Source: an uncultured Clostridia bacterium
Lineage (GTDB): Bacteria; Bacillota; Clostridia; TANB77; CAG-508
Direction of reading: 5' to 3'
Assembly: GCA_948530865.1 (NCBI GenBank)
Contig: CAOTKV010000001.1
Coordinates: 310,001-374,000 of the forward strand
DNA length: 64,000 nucleotides
The notes under the pieces were generated by a model. The model saw only the letters and a list, made by a program, of their open reading frames with translations, did not search any database and was not told the DNA's origin. Below are positions 35,861 through 44,348 of the stretch, in pieces (the first letter of the stretch is position 1; every line of letters starts with the position of its first letter). Position numbers and translations under genes: made by a program.

Positions 35861-35998
35861 ATAATCCCCACTTTTATTTTTATTTATATACTTTATGCAT
35901 TATATCAAAATTATGTTATTTCTTCAACATAAAAATTAAATGTATATTTTGAAAAAATTAGTAAATAATAATTCTTATCAAAGGAGGTGCTTTCTAAG

Positions 35999-36085
35999 AT
36001 GTCAAAGAAAAATAATCAATCAAAAGGAAATAATAACTCAAATAATAACAAAAACAACAATAATAACGAAACATCAAAAAATTAG
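35999..36085 (+). CDS. Very small Asn/Lys-rich protein (28 residues)
   Basis: ATG at 35999 follows a strong ribosome binding site (AAAGGAGGTG) by about 9 bases. It encodes MSKKNNQSKGNNNSNNNK followed by more Asn, ending NETSKN. The low-complexity, basic, hydrophilic composition resembles very small spore or stress proteins, but no family can be named. The strong initiation signal is the main support. It lies divergent from the kinase-like gene and convergent with uvrA. It could also be a leader peptide or a chance frame in AT-rich DNA. Confidence 0.45.
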   Translation: MSKKNNQSKGNNNSNNNKNNNNNETSKN

Positions 36086-36170
36086 TTTTTAAGTAGTGAC
36101 TTTTTAAGCTTTACTTAATACTTATTTTTATAAATAAAAAGTATTGTTTAAATAGATACTATTTAAGATA

Positions 36171-36209
36171 AAAAGTGAAATTTATGGACTGTCCCTAAAT
36201 TTCACTTTT
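36171..36209 (-). terminator. Terminator of uvrA, member of the GTGAAATTTAGGGAC hairpin family
   Basis: AAGTGAAATTTA (36173-36184) pairs perfectly with TAAATTTCACTT (36196-36207), with T runs on both sides so that it can act in both directions. The sequence is nearly identical to the rho hairpin at 7671-7710. Confidence 0.8.
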
Positions 36210-36215
36210 ATTTTT

Positions 36216-39044
36216 TTACATATCTAAATATTTTTTTAAGAATGATCCTGTGTAAGACTTATCATTTTTACAAATTTGTTCAGGAGTACCGATTGCAATT
36301 ACTTCTCCACCTTTTTCTCCACCTTCAGGTCCCAAATCTATAATATGATCTGCTGTTTTTATTAAATCCAAATTGTGTTCAATAACAAGAATTGTATTTC
36401 CAGTATCTACAAGTCTTTGCAAGATATCTACTAATCTATGAACATCTGCAATATGAAGACCTGTTGTAGGTTCGTCTAAAATATATAATGTTTTTCCAGT
36501 AGCTCTTTTAGAAAGCTCTGTTGCAAGTTTTACTCTTTGTGCTTCACCACCAGATAATGTTGTTGAAGGTTGTCCAAGTTTTATGTAGTTTAACCCAACA
36601 TCTGCTAATGTTTGAATTTTTGTTTTAATACGAGGAATATTACTAAAAAATTCTAATGCTTCTTCAACTGTCATTTCCAAGACATCTGAAATGCTTTTTC
36701 CTTTATATTTAACTTCTAATGTTTCTCTAGAGTATCTTGTTCCTTTACATACTTCACAAGGTACATAAATATCTGGCAGAAAGTTCATTTCTATTTTTAA
36801 TACTCCATCACCTTGACAAGCTTCACATCTACCACCAGGGACATTAAAACTAAATCTTCCTTTTTGATATCCTCTCATTTTTGCTTCATTTGTTTCTGCA
36901 AAAATTTCTCTAATTATATCAAAAACACCAGTATAAGTTGCTGGATTTGAACGTGGAGTTCTACCAATTGGAGATTGATCTATATTTATTATTTTATCTA
37001 TATTTTCAATTCCTTTTATCTTACTGCATTTTCCTGATTTTTCAGTAGATCTGTTTATTTCTTTTGCTAAATTTTTGTATAAAACTTCATTTACTAAAGT
37101 TGACTTTCCTGAACCAGAAACACCAGTTACACAGTTGAATACTCCTAAAGGAATTTTTACAGTAACATCTTTTAAATTGTTTTCTGTTGCTTTTACAATT
37201 TCAAGACATTTTCCATTGGATTTTCTTCTTTTCTTTGGAACTGATATTTTTTCTTTTCCACTTAAATATCTACCAGTTATAGAAGTTTCAATATTTTTTA
37301 TTTCTTCTGCTGTTCCTTGTGCAATAACATTACCTCCATGAACACCTGCACCAGGACCAATATCTATAATTTGATCAGCTGCATACATTGTGTCTTCATC
37401 ATGCTCAACAACAACAAGTGTGTTTCCTAAATCACGTAATTTTTTCATTGTAGCTAAAAGTCTATCATTATCTCTTTGATGAAGACCAATACTTGGTTCA
37501 TCTAATATATACAATACTCCTGATAATCCAGAACCAATTTGAGTAGCAAGCCTAATACGTTGTGCTTCTCCACCAGATAATGTACCTGCACTTCTAGAAA
37601 GAGTAAGATATTCAAGCCCAACATCTGTTAAGAATTGCAAACGTACAATTATTTCTTTTAAAATTACATCTGCAATCATTTTATCTGTTTTACTAAGTGT
37701 TAGATTACTTAAATATTCTTTTAATTTTATAATAGATAAATCTGTAATTTCACTAATATTTTTATCTCCAACTTTTACAGATAAAACTTCTTTTTTTAAT
37801 CTTGCGCCATTACATGTATAACATGGGCTATTACTCATATATAGCTCGTAAAATTGTCTCATACCATCAGATTTTGTTTCTCTATATCTTCTATCAAGAG
37901 TTGGTAATACTCCTTCAAAGGCTTGAGTAAACTTTCGTACTCCAGCTGAAGAGGAATATTCGAAATCAATTTCTTCATCACCTGTACCATAAAGTATTTT
38001 TTCCATGAATTCTTTTGGTAATTTTTTTATTGGTTTATTTTTTATATCAACACCATAATGTTTACCAATGCTTTCGAAATACATTTTTGCCATAGTATCA
38101 CCTTTTTTTAGAGTACTAGAACCAAATGCTTTTACACCATCATATAATGTTTTTGTTTTATCTGGGACAATTAAATCTTCGTCCATTTTCATTAAGAATC
38201 CTATACCAGAACAATCTGGACATGCTCCCATAGGGTTATTAAATGAAAACATTCTTGGTGATAATTCTTCAAAGCTAATATTGCAATCTGGACATGCATA
38301 GTTACTGCTAAATAAAAATTCTCCTTGAGAACCAGCATCTACTTTTACTAAACTATTTGAATGTTTCATTGCTGTTTCAATAGATTCTGCTAATCTATTT
38401 CTAATTTCTTCTTTAACAACTAATCTATCAACTATTATATCGATATTGTGTTTTTTGTTTCTATCTAATTCAATATCATCAGATAGCTCATATGTTTGTC
38501 CATCTATTTTGACTCTAACAAAACCTTCTTTTTGCATATCTTCTAAAAGTTTTGTGTATTCTCCTTTTTTTGCTCTTACAATTGGACTTAATATTTGAAT
38601 TTTTGTACCTTGTTCAAAAGATAAAACACTATCAACTATTTGATCTATAGATTGTTTTTCTATTTTTCTTCCACATTTTGGACAATAAGGTACACCAATT
38701 CTTGCATAAAGTAAACGTAAAAAATCGTATATTTCTGTAACAGTACCAACTGTTGAACGGGGGTTTTTGGAAGTTGTTTTTTGATCTATTGAAATGGCTG
38801 GTGAAAGTCCTTCTATACTTTCTACATCAGGCTTTTCCATCATTCCTAGAAATTGTCTTGCATATGATGATAAACTTTCGACATATCTTCTTTGGCCTTC
38901 TGCATAAATGGTATCAAACGCAAGTGAAGACTTTCCTGAACCAGAAAGCCCTGTAACAACTACCAATTTATTTTTTGGAATTTCTAAATTAATATTTTTT
39001 AAATTGTGCACTTTTGCACCTTTAATAATAATTTTATCGTTCAT
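36216..39044 (-). CDS. uvrA: Excinuclease ABC subunit A
   Basis: This is a 942-residue damage-recognition ATPase of nucleotide excision repair. It has two ABC ATPase modules: Walker A GLSGSGKSSL (about residues 31-40) and GVSGSGKSTL (about 640-649). Both signatures are present, TLSGGEAQRI and TLSGGEAQRV. Zinc-binding Cys clusters are C-x2-C pairs in YCPKCGRK, ACPDCNISF, ACPDCSG, CYTCNGA, and GRCEACQGDG...PCEVCKG. Length is standard. uvrB is upstream on the same strand at 41187-43142. The two are normally adjacent in Firmicutes, but here two plus-strand genes of different composition lie between them. Confidence 0.97.
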   Translation of the reverse strand: MNDKIIIKGAKVHNLKNINLEIPKNKLVVVTGLSGSGKSSLAFDTIYAEGQRRYVESLSSYARQFLGMMEKPDVESIEGLSPAISIDQKTTSKNPRSTVGTVTEIYDFLRLLYARIGVPYCPKCGRKIEKQSIDQIVDSVLSFEQGTKIQILSPIVRAKKGEYTKLLEDMQKEGFVRVKIDGQTYELSDDIELDRNKKHNIDIIVDRLVVKEEIRNRLAESIETAMKHSNSLVKVDAGSQGEFLFSSNYACPDCNISFEELSPRMFSFNNPMGACPDCSGIGFLMKMDEDLIVPDKTKTLYDGVKAFGSSTLKKGDTMAKMYFESIGKHYGVDIKNKPIKKLPKEFMEKILYGTGDEEIDFEYSSSAGVRKFTQAFEGVLPTLDRRYRETKSDGMRQFYELYMSNSPCYTCNGARLKKEVLSVKVGDKNISEITDLSIIKLKEYLSNLTLSKTDKMIADVILKEIIVRLQFLTDVGLEYLTLSRSAGTLSGGEAQRIRLATQIGSGLSGVLYILDEPSIGLHQRDNDRLLATMKKLRDLGNTLVVVEHDEDTMYAADQIIDIGPGAGVHGGNVIAQGTAEEIKNIETSITGRYLSGKEKISVPKKRRKSNGKCLEIVKATENNLKDVTVKIPLGVFNCVTGVSGSGKSTLVNEVLYKNLAKEINRSTEKSGKCSKIKGIENIDKIINIDQSPIGRTPRSNPATYTGVFDIIREIFAETNEAKMRGYQKGRFSFNVPGGRCEACQGDGVLKIEMNFLPDIYVPCEVCKGTRYSRETLEVKYKGKSISDVLEMTVEEALEFFSNIPRIKTKIQTLADVGLNYIKLGQPSTTLSGGEAQRVKLATELSKRATGKTLYILDEPTTGLHIADVHRLVDILQRLVDTGNTILVIEHNLDLIKTADHIIDLGPEGGEKGGEVIAIGTPEQICKNDKSYTGSFLKKYLDM

Positions 39045-39191
39045 TTTTCACTCCTCTAAATTATAGATAAATTTACTACTAAGATAGTGTTTGTTGTAAT
39101 TTTCAAAAAGTGTTCCTATTATATCACAAAAACAAAAGTTTGTATACTGTTTTTTGAAAATATACATAAGTTAATTTATGGAATTTACTAA

Positions 39192-39220
39192 TAGACAAAC
39201 TAATAACTTTGTGATATAAT
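39192..39220 (+). promoter_or_regulatory. Predicted promoter of purC
   Basis: TAGACA (39192-39197) and TATAAT (39215-39220) are exactly 17 bases apart, with TGA before the -10. The predicted leader of about 95 bases shows no purine riboswitch core. Confidence 0.7.
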
Positions 39221-39321
39221 ATTGAAACTCAAATATATATTTATATAATGTATATCTTTATTAGTACATTACAATAAAGAAAATTTGGGAATACAAAATA
39301 AGAAAAGGATGGTAGAAAATT

Positions 39322-40344
39322 ATGCCCCTGAAACTCATTCGTGAAGAGGAAACCAGTAATATCTATTCAAATTCTGATTTCCCGCATCTAAGATTTATTG
39401 AACGGACAGACAAATTCTCTATTGATGATATCATCTTTTCTGATGAAATCCCACTTAAAGGAGTTGTTCTGAATCAACTGTCTAACAATTGGATGAACCT
39501 TTTGGAAAAGGCAGGTGTTGTTCAAAGCACTATTATTGCAAGTGACTCTTCTTCTCTGATGAAATTTGGAATCGATGAGAAGTTTTCTGGCAGAATGGTT
39601 GTGGTTAAAGAGTTTGATCCTATTCCTTTGGAGTGTATTGTAAGAGGATATTATGTAGAAGAATCTGAAAGCTGGAATGCATACAGAGAACATAATAATA
39701 TGTATGGTAATGTTCTTCCTAAAGATCTAAAAGATTCTCAAATGCTCTTAAGACCAATTTATACTCCTTCGATAAAAGGTAAAGCTAATCAACCTGATAT
39801 CAACATTTCTTTTGCAGATTCAATTGATGTTATTAAAAAATATTTGATTGAAAATGTTGATCTTGATAAAGAACAAAAGAAATGTTTATACGCTCTCGCA
39901 TTTTCTGTTGCAACAGCTATTCGTGATACTTCAATTAAAGCATATAAATATGCACACAGCTATGCTATTCAAAGAGGAATCATTATTGCAGATGCGAAAC
40001 TTGAATTTGGAACTGTTTCAGATGTTTACAGTGGAAAACGCAAATTAGTCATTATTTCGGAAGCGTTCACTCCTGATACATGCAGGTTTTGGAACGTAAA
40101 AAGTTATCAGGTTGGAAGACCTCAACCAAGTTTGGATAAACACATTATCAAAAGGTATGTGCGTAGTAACCTTAAATGGAATAATTCTCTCAAGAAACCG
40201 CCAGTTCTTCCTCAAGATATTTTGGAAGAAACTGCTAATGTATATTGGAACATGTTGGAACGTCTTTTTGACAGAAATATTATTGAGGTTACATCGGAAC
40301 TTGCTTGGGACTGGAATTTTGCCCAGCAGGATATTTTGATTTAA
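39322..40344 (+). CDS. purC: SAICAR synthase (phosphoribosylaminoimidazole-succinocarboxamide synthase), long form
   Basis: This 340-residue ATP-grasp-like enzyme joins CAIR and aspartate in purine synthesis. Recognised motifs are VVVKEFDPIPLECIVRGYYVEES (about residues 93-115), IIIADAKLEFGTV (about 218-230), and ISEAFTPDTCRFW (about 244-256), the equivalent of DEVLTPDSSRFW. It is longer than the typical 235-residue bacterial enzyme and resembles the extended forms with extra C-terminal helices. No other pur genes are linked. It has its own promoter and terminator, and less AT-biased codons than uvrA and uvrB, between which it is inserted in opposite orientation. The RBS is AAAAGGATGG. Confidence 0.9.
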   Translation: MPLKLIREEETSNIYSNSDFPHLRFIERTDKFSIDDIIFSDEIPLKGVVLNQLSNNWMNLLEKAGVVQSTIIASDSSSLMKFGIDEKFSGRMVVVKEFDPIPLECIVRGYYVEESESWNAYREHNNMYGNVLPKDLKDSQMLLRPIYTPSIKGKANQPDINISFADSIDVIKKYLIENVDLDKEQKKCLYALAFSVATAIRDTSIKAYKYAHSYAIQRGIIIADAKLEFGTVSDVYSGKRKLVIISEAFTPDTCRFWNVKSYQVGRPQPSLDKHIIKRYVRSNLKWNNSLKKPPVLPQDILEETANVYWNMLERLFDRNIIEVTSELAWDWNFAQQDILI

Positions 40345-40385
40345 AAAGACTAAACGAATTGAGAAATTCTTATACCCAAAATAGA

Positions 40386-40418
40386 AAGATTGCTTCTTAA
40401 CAAGAAGCAGTCTTTTGT
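40386..40418 (+). terminator. Terminator of purC
   Basis: AAGATTGCTTCTT (40386-40398) pairs with AAGAAGCAGTCTT (40402-40414, one G-U), followed by a T run. Confidence 0.8.
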
Positions 40419-40522
40419 TATTTAGTAGGAAAGCGCTCTGCACTTCCTACTAAATAACAGCGTATGCTCATTTTGCACACGATTTTGCTATACAAAATCG
40501 GCGCAACGAACAAAGATGAGCC
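40417..40522. repeat. Composite palindromic element downstream of purC
   Basis: A perfect 15-bp inverted repeat (GTTATTTAGTAGGAA at 40417 with TTCCTACTAAATAAC ending near 40458) surrounds 12 bases. It is followed by a nested structure: GCTCAT...ATGAGC (about 40468-40522) around a perfect CGATTTTG/CAAAATCG stem. TTCCTACTAAATAA occurs again at about 28838-28852 beside the secA promoter. No gene overlaps it. It could be a non-autonomous mobile element or a structured RNA. Confidence 0.5.
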
Positions 40523-40573
40523 GCTTAAATATGTTAAAAGTGACTCTTCTGTTCTTGATATTTATGTTAACTG

Positions 40574-40602
40574 TTGTTTTTATGTAGCAATTATGATATA
40601 AT
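40574..40602 (+). promoter_or_regulatory. Predicted promoter of the 148-residue membrane gene
   Basis: TTGTTT and TATAAT are 17 bases apart, with TGA before the -10, about 90 bases upstream of the start codon. Confidence 0.6.
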
Positions 40603-40690
40603 TATTTATATTTAAGTTTTTATAAACAGCCCCTTAGGGACTACGTAACTGGTGATTTTACATCTCAATCAATATTGAAAGGAGCATATT

Positions 40691-41137
40691 ATGGAAATGA
40701 AACTCAAAGAAACTTTGATAGGTCTTGCAACAGATAGTGAGAGATACCTGAAGTTCAAAAAGAAAGTTGCAATTCCTGTGATAGTTATTGCAATGTTTTT
40801 ACTGCTTTTTGATGTACCTTTGGTAATAACAAAGCTTTGGCTTGGGGTTGCCATTGGAGTGATACTGCTTTTTAAAAGTATAGAGGCAATTGAACGGAAC
40901 AAACTAATCACTGACAGAAATAAGCTGAGCTATATTATACTTAGCAGTGCGGATGTTTGGTATTATGCTATGTTGTTTTTTATAGCATATCCGTTAGTTT
41001 TGGTAATAAGTAACATTTTCGGCATTATTGGTTGTGTTTTTGGTTGTATTATCATAATATTCGCTATATCGCTGATTTCAAAGGCTTTAGGAGGGTATTT
41101 TGACGATAAACTGAAAAAAATCGAAATGATGTATTAA
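40691..41137 (+). CDS. Small integral membrane protein of unknown function
   Basis: This 148-residue protein has a short soluble N-terminus (MEMKLKETLIGLATDSERYLKFKKK) and four hydrophobic segments at about residues 26-45, 47-63, 85-110 and 112-135, so it is probably a four-helix membrane protein. The C-terminus is charged. No catalytic motif is visible and I do not recognise the family. It has its own promoter, a GAAAGGAGC ribosome binding site and a strong terminator. Composition resembles purC rather than uvrB, so the two probably arrived together. Confidence 0.7.
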   Translation: MEMKLKETLIGLATDSERYLKFKKKVAIPVIVIAMFLLLFDVPLVITKLWLGVAIGVILLFKSIEAIERNKLITDRNKLSYIILSSADVWYYAMLFFIAYPLVLVISNIFGIIGCVFGCIIIIFAISLISKALGGYFDDKLKKIEMMY

Positions 41138-41145
41138 AGAGTTTC

Positions 41146-41187
41146 ACACCCCAGCTACAATTAATTAGTGGCTGGGGTGTTTAGTTT
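41146..41187 (+). terminator. Terminator between the membrane gene and uvrB (convergent)
   Basis: ACACCCCAGC (41146-41155) pairs perfectly with GCTGGGGTGT (41171-41180), followed by T-rich sequence. It can serve both convergent genes. Confidence 0.8.
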
Positions 41188-43142
41188 TACTTCATATCTT
41201 CTAATTCTTTAATTTTATCTCTTAATTCTGCTGCTTTTTCAAATTCCATACTTTGAGCATATTTAAGCATTTCATCTGTAAGTTTAGAAATAATATCTTC
41301 AATACTTTCATCTTTGCTAATATTATATTTACTTTGTATATCTTCAACAATTGTTGCTTTAATAACATCTCTAACTGATTTTTTTATTGTTTGAGGAGTT
41401 ATTCCATGATCTAAATTGTATTGCTCTTGGATTTTTCTTCTTCTATTTGTTTCTGTAATTGCTTTTTCCATTGAATCTGTTAATTCATCTGCATACATGA
41501 TAACTCTACCTTCTGTATTTCTAGCTGCACGACCAATTGTTTGTATTAAAGAACGTTCTGAACGAAGGAAGCCTTCTTTATCAGCATCAAGTATTGCAAC
41601 TAATGAAACTTCTGGAATATCTAAACCTTCTCTTAAAAGATTTATTCCAACTAATACATCAAATTCTCCTATACGTAAATCTCTAATTATTTCCATTCTT
41701 TCTAGTGCTTTTATTTCAGAGTGCATATATCGTACACGTATACCAGCATTTCTTAAATAAGCTGTTAAGTCTTCAGCCATTTTTTTAGTAAGGGTTGTTA
41801 CAAGTACCCTATCACCTTTTTCTACTTGAATATCAATTTGATTCATTAAATCATCTATTTGATTTTCAGTTGGTTTTACTTCTATTTTTGGATCTAAAAG
41901 TCCTGTTGGACGTATAATTTGTTCTACTACATTTTTCTTACTATGTTCTTTTTCATAATCAGCAGGTGTTGCACTAACAAAAACACATTGATTAATTCTT
42001 TCTTCAAATTCTTCAAATTTTAGTGGTCTATTATCAAATGCTGATGGTAATCTAAAACCATAGTTTACTAAAGATTCTTTTCTTGCTCTATCACCATTAT
42101 ACATTGCTCTTACTTGTGGGATTGTAGCATGTGATTCATCTATTAGTAGTAAATAATCATCAGGAAAATAATCGAATAAAGTGTATGGTGGACTTCCTGC
42201 TTCTCTACCACTTATATGCCTAGAATAGTTTTCTATACCCTGACAAAATCCAGTTTCTTTAAGCATTTCAATGTCGAAATTTGTTCTTTCTTCAATACGT
42301 TGGGCTTCTATTAATTTTTTATTTTCTGTAAAATATGCTACTTGTTTTTCCATCTCTTCTTCTATTGTTGTAAGTGCTCTATCTAATTTATCTCTACTTG
42401 TTACATAGTGAGAGTTTGGATATATCATAACATGTTCTCTTGTAGCTGTTGATTTTCCAGTTAATGGATTTATTTCAGAAATTTTTTCAATTTCATCTCC
42501 CCAAAACTCTACTCTTATTGCAGTTTCTTCTTGATTTGAAGGGAATATTTCTAGTATATCTCCTTTTGCTCTAAAAGTTCCTCTTTTAAAATCCATCTCA
42601 TTTCTTGTATATTGCATATTTACTAATTTTTTCATTACTTTTGTTCTATCTATTTCCATTTCTGGACGTAATGATACAATCATATTTTCATAATCAATAG
42701 GATCTCCTAAACCATATATACAAGAAACTGATGCAACTACTATTACATCTCTTGTTTCAAAAAGTGATGCTGTCGCTGAGTGACGTAATTTATCTATTTC
42801 ATCATTAATGGATGCATCTTTTTCTATATATGTGTCTGAAGAGGCTATATATGCTTCGGGTTGATAATAATCGTAATAAGAAACAAAATACTCAACTCTA
42901 TTTTCTGGAAAAAACTCTTTGAATTCGGAATAAAGTTGTCCAGCCAAAGTTTTATTATGTGCTAAAACTAAAGTTGGTTTTTGTGTTCTTTCAATTATAT
43001 TTGCCATTGTGAAAGTTTTACCAGAACCTGTAACTCCAAGTAATGTCTGGAATTTCTTACCTTCATTTATTCCATTTACTAAGTAATCTATTGCTTGTGG
43101 TTGGTCTCCTGTTGGCTTATATTCTGAATGAATTTTAAACAT
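41187..43142 (-). CDS. uvrB: Excinuclease ABC subunit B
   Basis: The start is placed at MFKIHSEYKPTGDQPQAI (43142), preceded by TGGAGG, giving 651 residues. The longer open frame upstream is not coding. UvrB is the DNA-loading helicase-like subunit of nucleotide excision repair. It has Walker A GVTGSGKTFT (about residues 37-46), the beta-hairpin region YYDYYQPEAYI, IDESHATIPQVRAMY, and motif VI RSERSLIQTIGRAARN. The C-terminal UVR helix (LTDEMLKYAQSMEFEKAAELRDKIKELE) that binds UvrA/UvrC is complete. It has its own promoter and an upstream palindrome. Confidence 0.97.
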   Translation of the reverse strand: MFKIHSEYKPTGDQPQAIDYLVNGINEGKKFQTLLGVTGSGKTFTMANIIERTQKPTLVLAHNKTLAGQLYSEFKEFFPENRVEYFVSYYDYYQPEAYIASSDTYIEKDASINDEIDKLRHSATASLFETRDVIVVASVSCIYGLGDPIDYENMIVSLRPEMEIDRTKVMKKLVNMQYTRNEMDFKRGTFRAKGDILEIFPSNQEETAIRVEFWGDEIEKISEINPLTGKSTATREHVMIYPNSHYVTSRDKLDRALTTIEEEMEKQVAYFTENKKLIEAQRIEERTNFDIEMLKETGFCQGIENYSRHISGREAGSPPYTLFDYFPDDYLLLIDESHATIPQVRAMYNGDRARKESLVNYGFRLPSAFDNRPLKFEEFEERINQCVFVSATPADYEKEHSKKNVVEQIIRPTGLLDPKIEVKPTENQIDDLMNQIDIQVEKGDRVLVTTLTKKMAEDLTAYLRNAGIRVRYMHSEIKALERMEIIRDLRIGEFDVLVGINLLREGLDIPEVSLVAILDADKEGFLRSERSLIQTIGRAARNTEGRVIMYADELTDSMEKAITETNRRRKIQEQYNLDHGITPQTIKKSVRDVIKATIVEDIQSKYNISKDESIEDIISKLTDEMLKYAQSMEFEKAAELRDKIKELEDMK

Positions 43143-43179
43143 GTTTCCTCCATAATTAATATTTTTAAAATTAAAAAAT

Positions 43180-43208
43180 ATTATATCAAATTTAAGTATA
43201 AAAAACAA
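43180..43208 (-). promoter_or_regulatory. Predicted promoter of uvrB
   Basis: On the minus strand TTGTTT and TATAAT are 17 bases apart with TGA before the -10, about 40 bases upstream of the start codon. Confidence 0.6.
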
Positions 43209-43212
43209 GGTA

Positions 43213-43229
43213 TGTATCATTATGATACA
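43213..43229. promoter_or_regulatory. Perfect 17-bp palindrome next to the uvrB promoter
   Basis: TGTATCATTATGATACA is an 8+1+8 perfect palindrome that begins four bases upstream of the -35 hexamer of uvrB. It is not the usual GAAC-N4-GTTC LexA box of Firmicutes, so it may be the operator of another regulator. Confidence 0.45.
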
Positions 43230-43372
43230 AATATTTAACAATTAAATTACATCTTTTTGACAATTATTGACATTTTTTGTCATTATGATATATTTTCAAT
43301 ATACAATTTTGTATGTAATAACTGTGTATGTATAATTTTATGAATGGTTAAAAACGATTGGAGGTTGACATT

Positions 43373-44308
43373 ATGAAAAAATCATTTAAGAAATGTGTGC
43401 GGATAATACTTATATTATTTTTTGTATTATCTTATTGGTTTGTCAGTAATGCATTTTCTGCTTACCAGCCCAAAGAAATTCAAATTGAAAATGTTGAGAT
43501 CGATACTTTTGATAGTTCTATGTTTGTTGATTGCAGTTTATTTTATTATAACCAATTAACAGATTCAGAAAAAGAAGTATATCAAGTTTTTAGTAATTCG
43601 AAAAATGCTTTTATTAATAATGAAGAGATTTATTGTTTGTCATCTGAAGAGTTATGGAATACAACCACTTCTTTTGAAATGATAAAAAAATCAATGACAG
43701 CATATTGTTATGATACTCCAGAAAGTACAATTTATATTAATCATTATATGATTAAAGCAATATATAATATTCAGAATAATTGTTATGATTATTATGTAAA
43801 ACCACATATTAAATATAAGAATTATTCGAATGTTGATACAAAAGAAATTGAAAATAACCTTGAGGAGATTGAACAAGTTACAAAAGAATTTGTTATGACA
43901 TTGTCTGGAACAGATGCTGAAAAATTAACTCAAATTCATAATTGGTTAATTGATGGTGCAAGATATGATATGACTCTTTCATTGCCTAATACAGCTAATA
44001 TTTATGGTGCAATTATAGATAAAAGTTGTATTTGTGCGGGATTTGCTAACGCTTTTAAATATGTTGCCGATATGGCAGATTTAAAAGTTATATATGTTAC
44101 TGGGACAGCCTTTTTTTCGGGGACAACAGCATATCATGCTTGGAATCTTGCTAATGTAGAGGGTAAATGGAAAATAGTAGATGTAACATGGGATTTATCT
44201 TGTTCAAATGAATATGAATTTTCAAAAAGATTTCTGCTTATCTTTCGTGATGAAGAAAATGGAACTGCACATATTCCTGAAACTGAAAAATTTGTCTATC
44301 CGGATTAA
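43373..44308 (+). CDS. Secreted transglutaminase-like cysteine protease-fold protein
   Basis: The start is the ATG at 43373 (MKKSFKK), because the upstream TTGGAGG is the ribosome binding site. This gives 311 residues. A signal peptide or anchor lies at about residues 8-30. The catalytic core has Cys in SCICAGFANAFKYVADMAD, His in TTAYHAWNLANVEGKWKIVD and Asp in VDVTWD, the Cys-His-Asp triad of bacterial transglutaminase-like proteins. Such extracellular proteins may act as peptidases or crosslinkers of surface polymers. The 1164-residue protein at 48623 has a similar core. It is monocistronic with a clear terminator. Confidence 0.82.
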   Translation: MKKSFKKCVRIILILFFVLSYWFVSNAFSAYQPKEIQIENVEIDTFDSSMFVDCSLFYYNQLTDSEKEVYQVFSNSKNAFINNEEIYCLSSEELWNTTTSFEMIKKSMTAYCYDTPESTIYINHYMIKAIYNIQNNCYDYYVKPHIKYKNYSNVDTKEIENNLEEIEQVTKEFVMTLSGTDAEKLTQIHNWLIDGARYDMTLSLPNTANIYGAIIDKSCICAGFANAFKYVADMADLKVIYVTGTAFFSGTTAYHAWNLANVEGKWKIVDVTWDLSCSNEYEFSKRFLLIFRDEENGTAHIPETEKFVYPD

Positions 44309-44314
44309 ATTGTT

Positions 44315-44348
44315 TGCCTGGATACAGTGTTTGTATCCAGGATTTTTT
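44315..44348 (+). terminator. Terminator between the transglutaminase gene and tyrA (convergent)
   Basis: CCTGGATAC (44317-44325) pairs perfectly with GTATCCAGG (44333-44341), followed by six T. Confidence 0.85.

Noticed and set aside
39221..39321. Purine riboswitch in the purC leader
   Set aside because: The paired loop motifs expected of a purine aptamer are absent.
40045..40443. 132-codon open frame opposite the end of purC
   Set aside because: Shadow of purC; its start region overlaps the terminator and palindrome.
43142..43241. Longer start for UvrB adding 33 residues
   Set aside because: The extension is hydrophobic and atypical of UvrB, and a TGGAGG site precedes the internal ATG at 43142.
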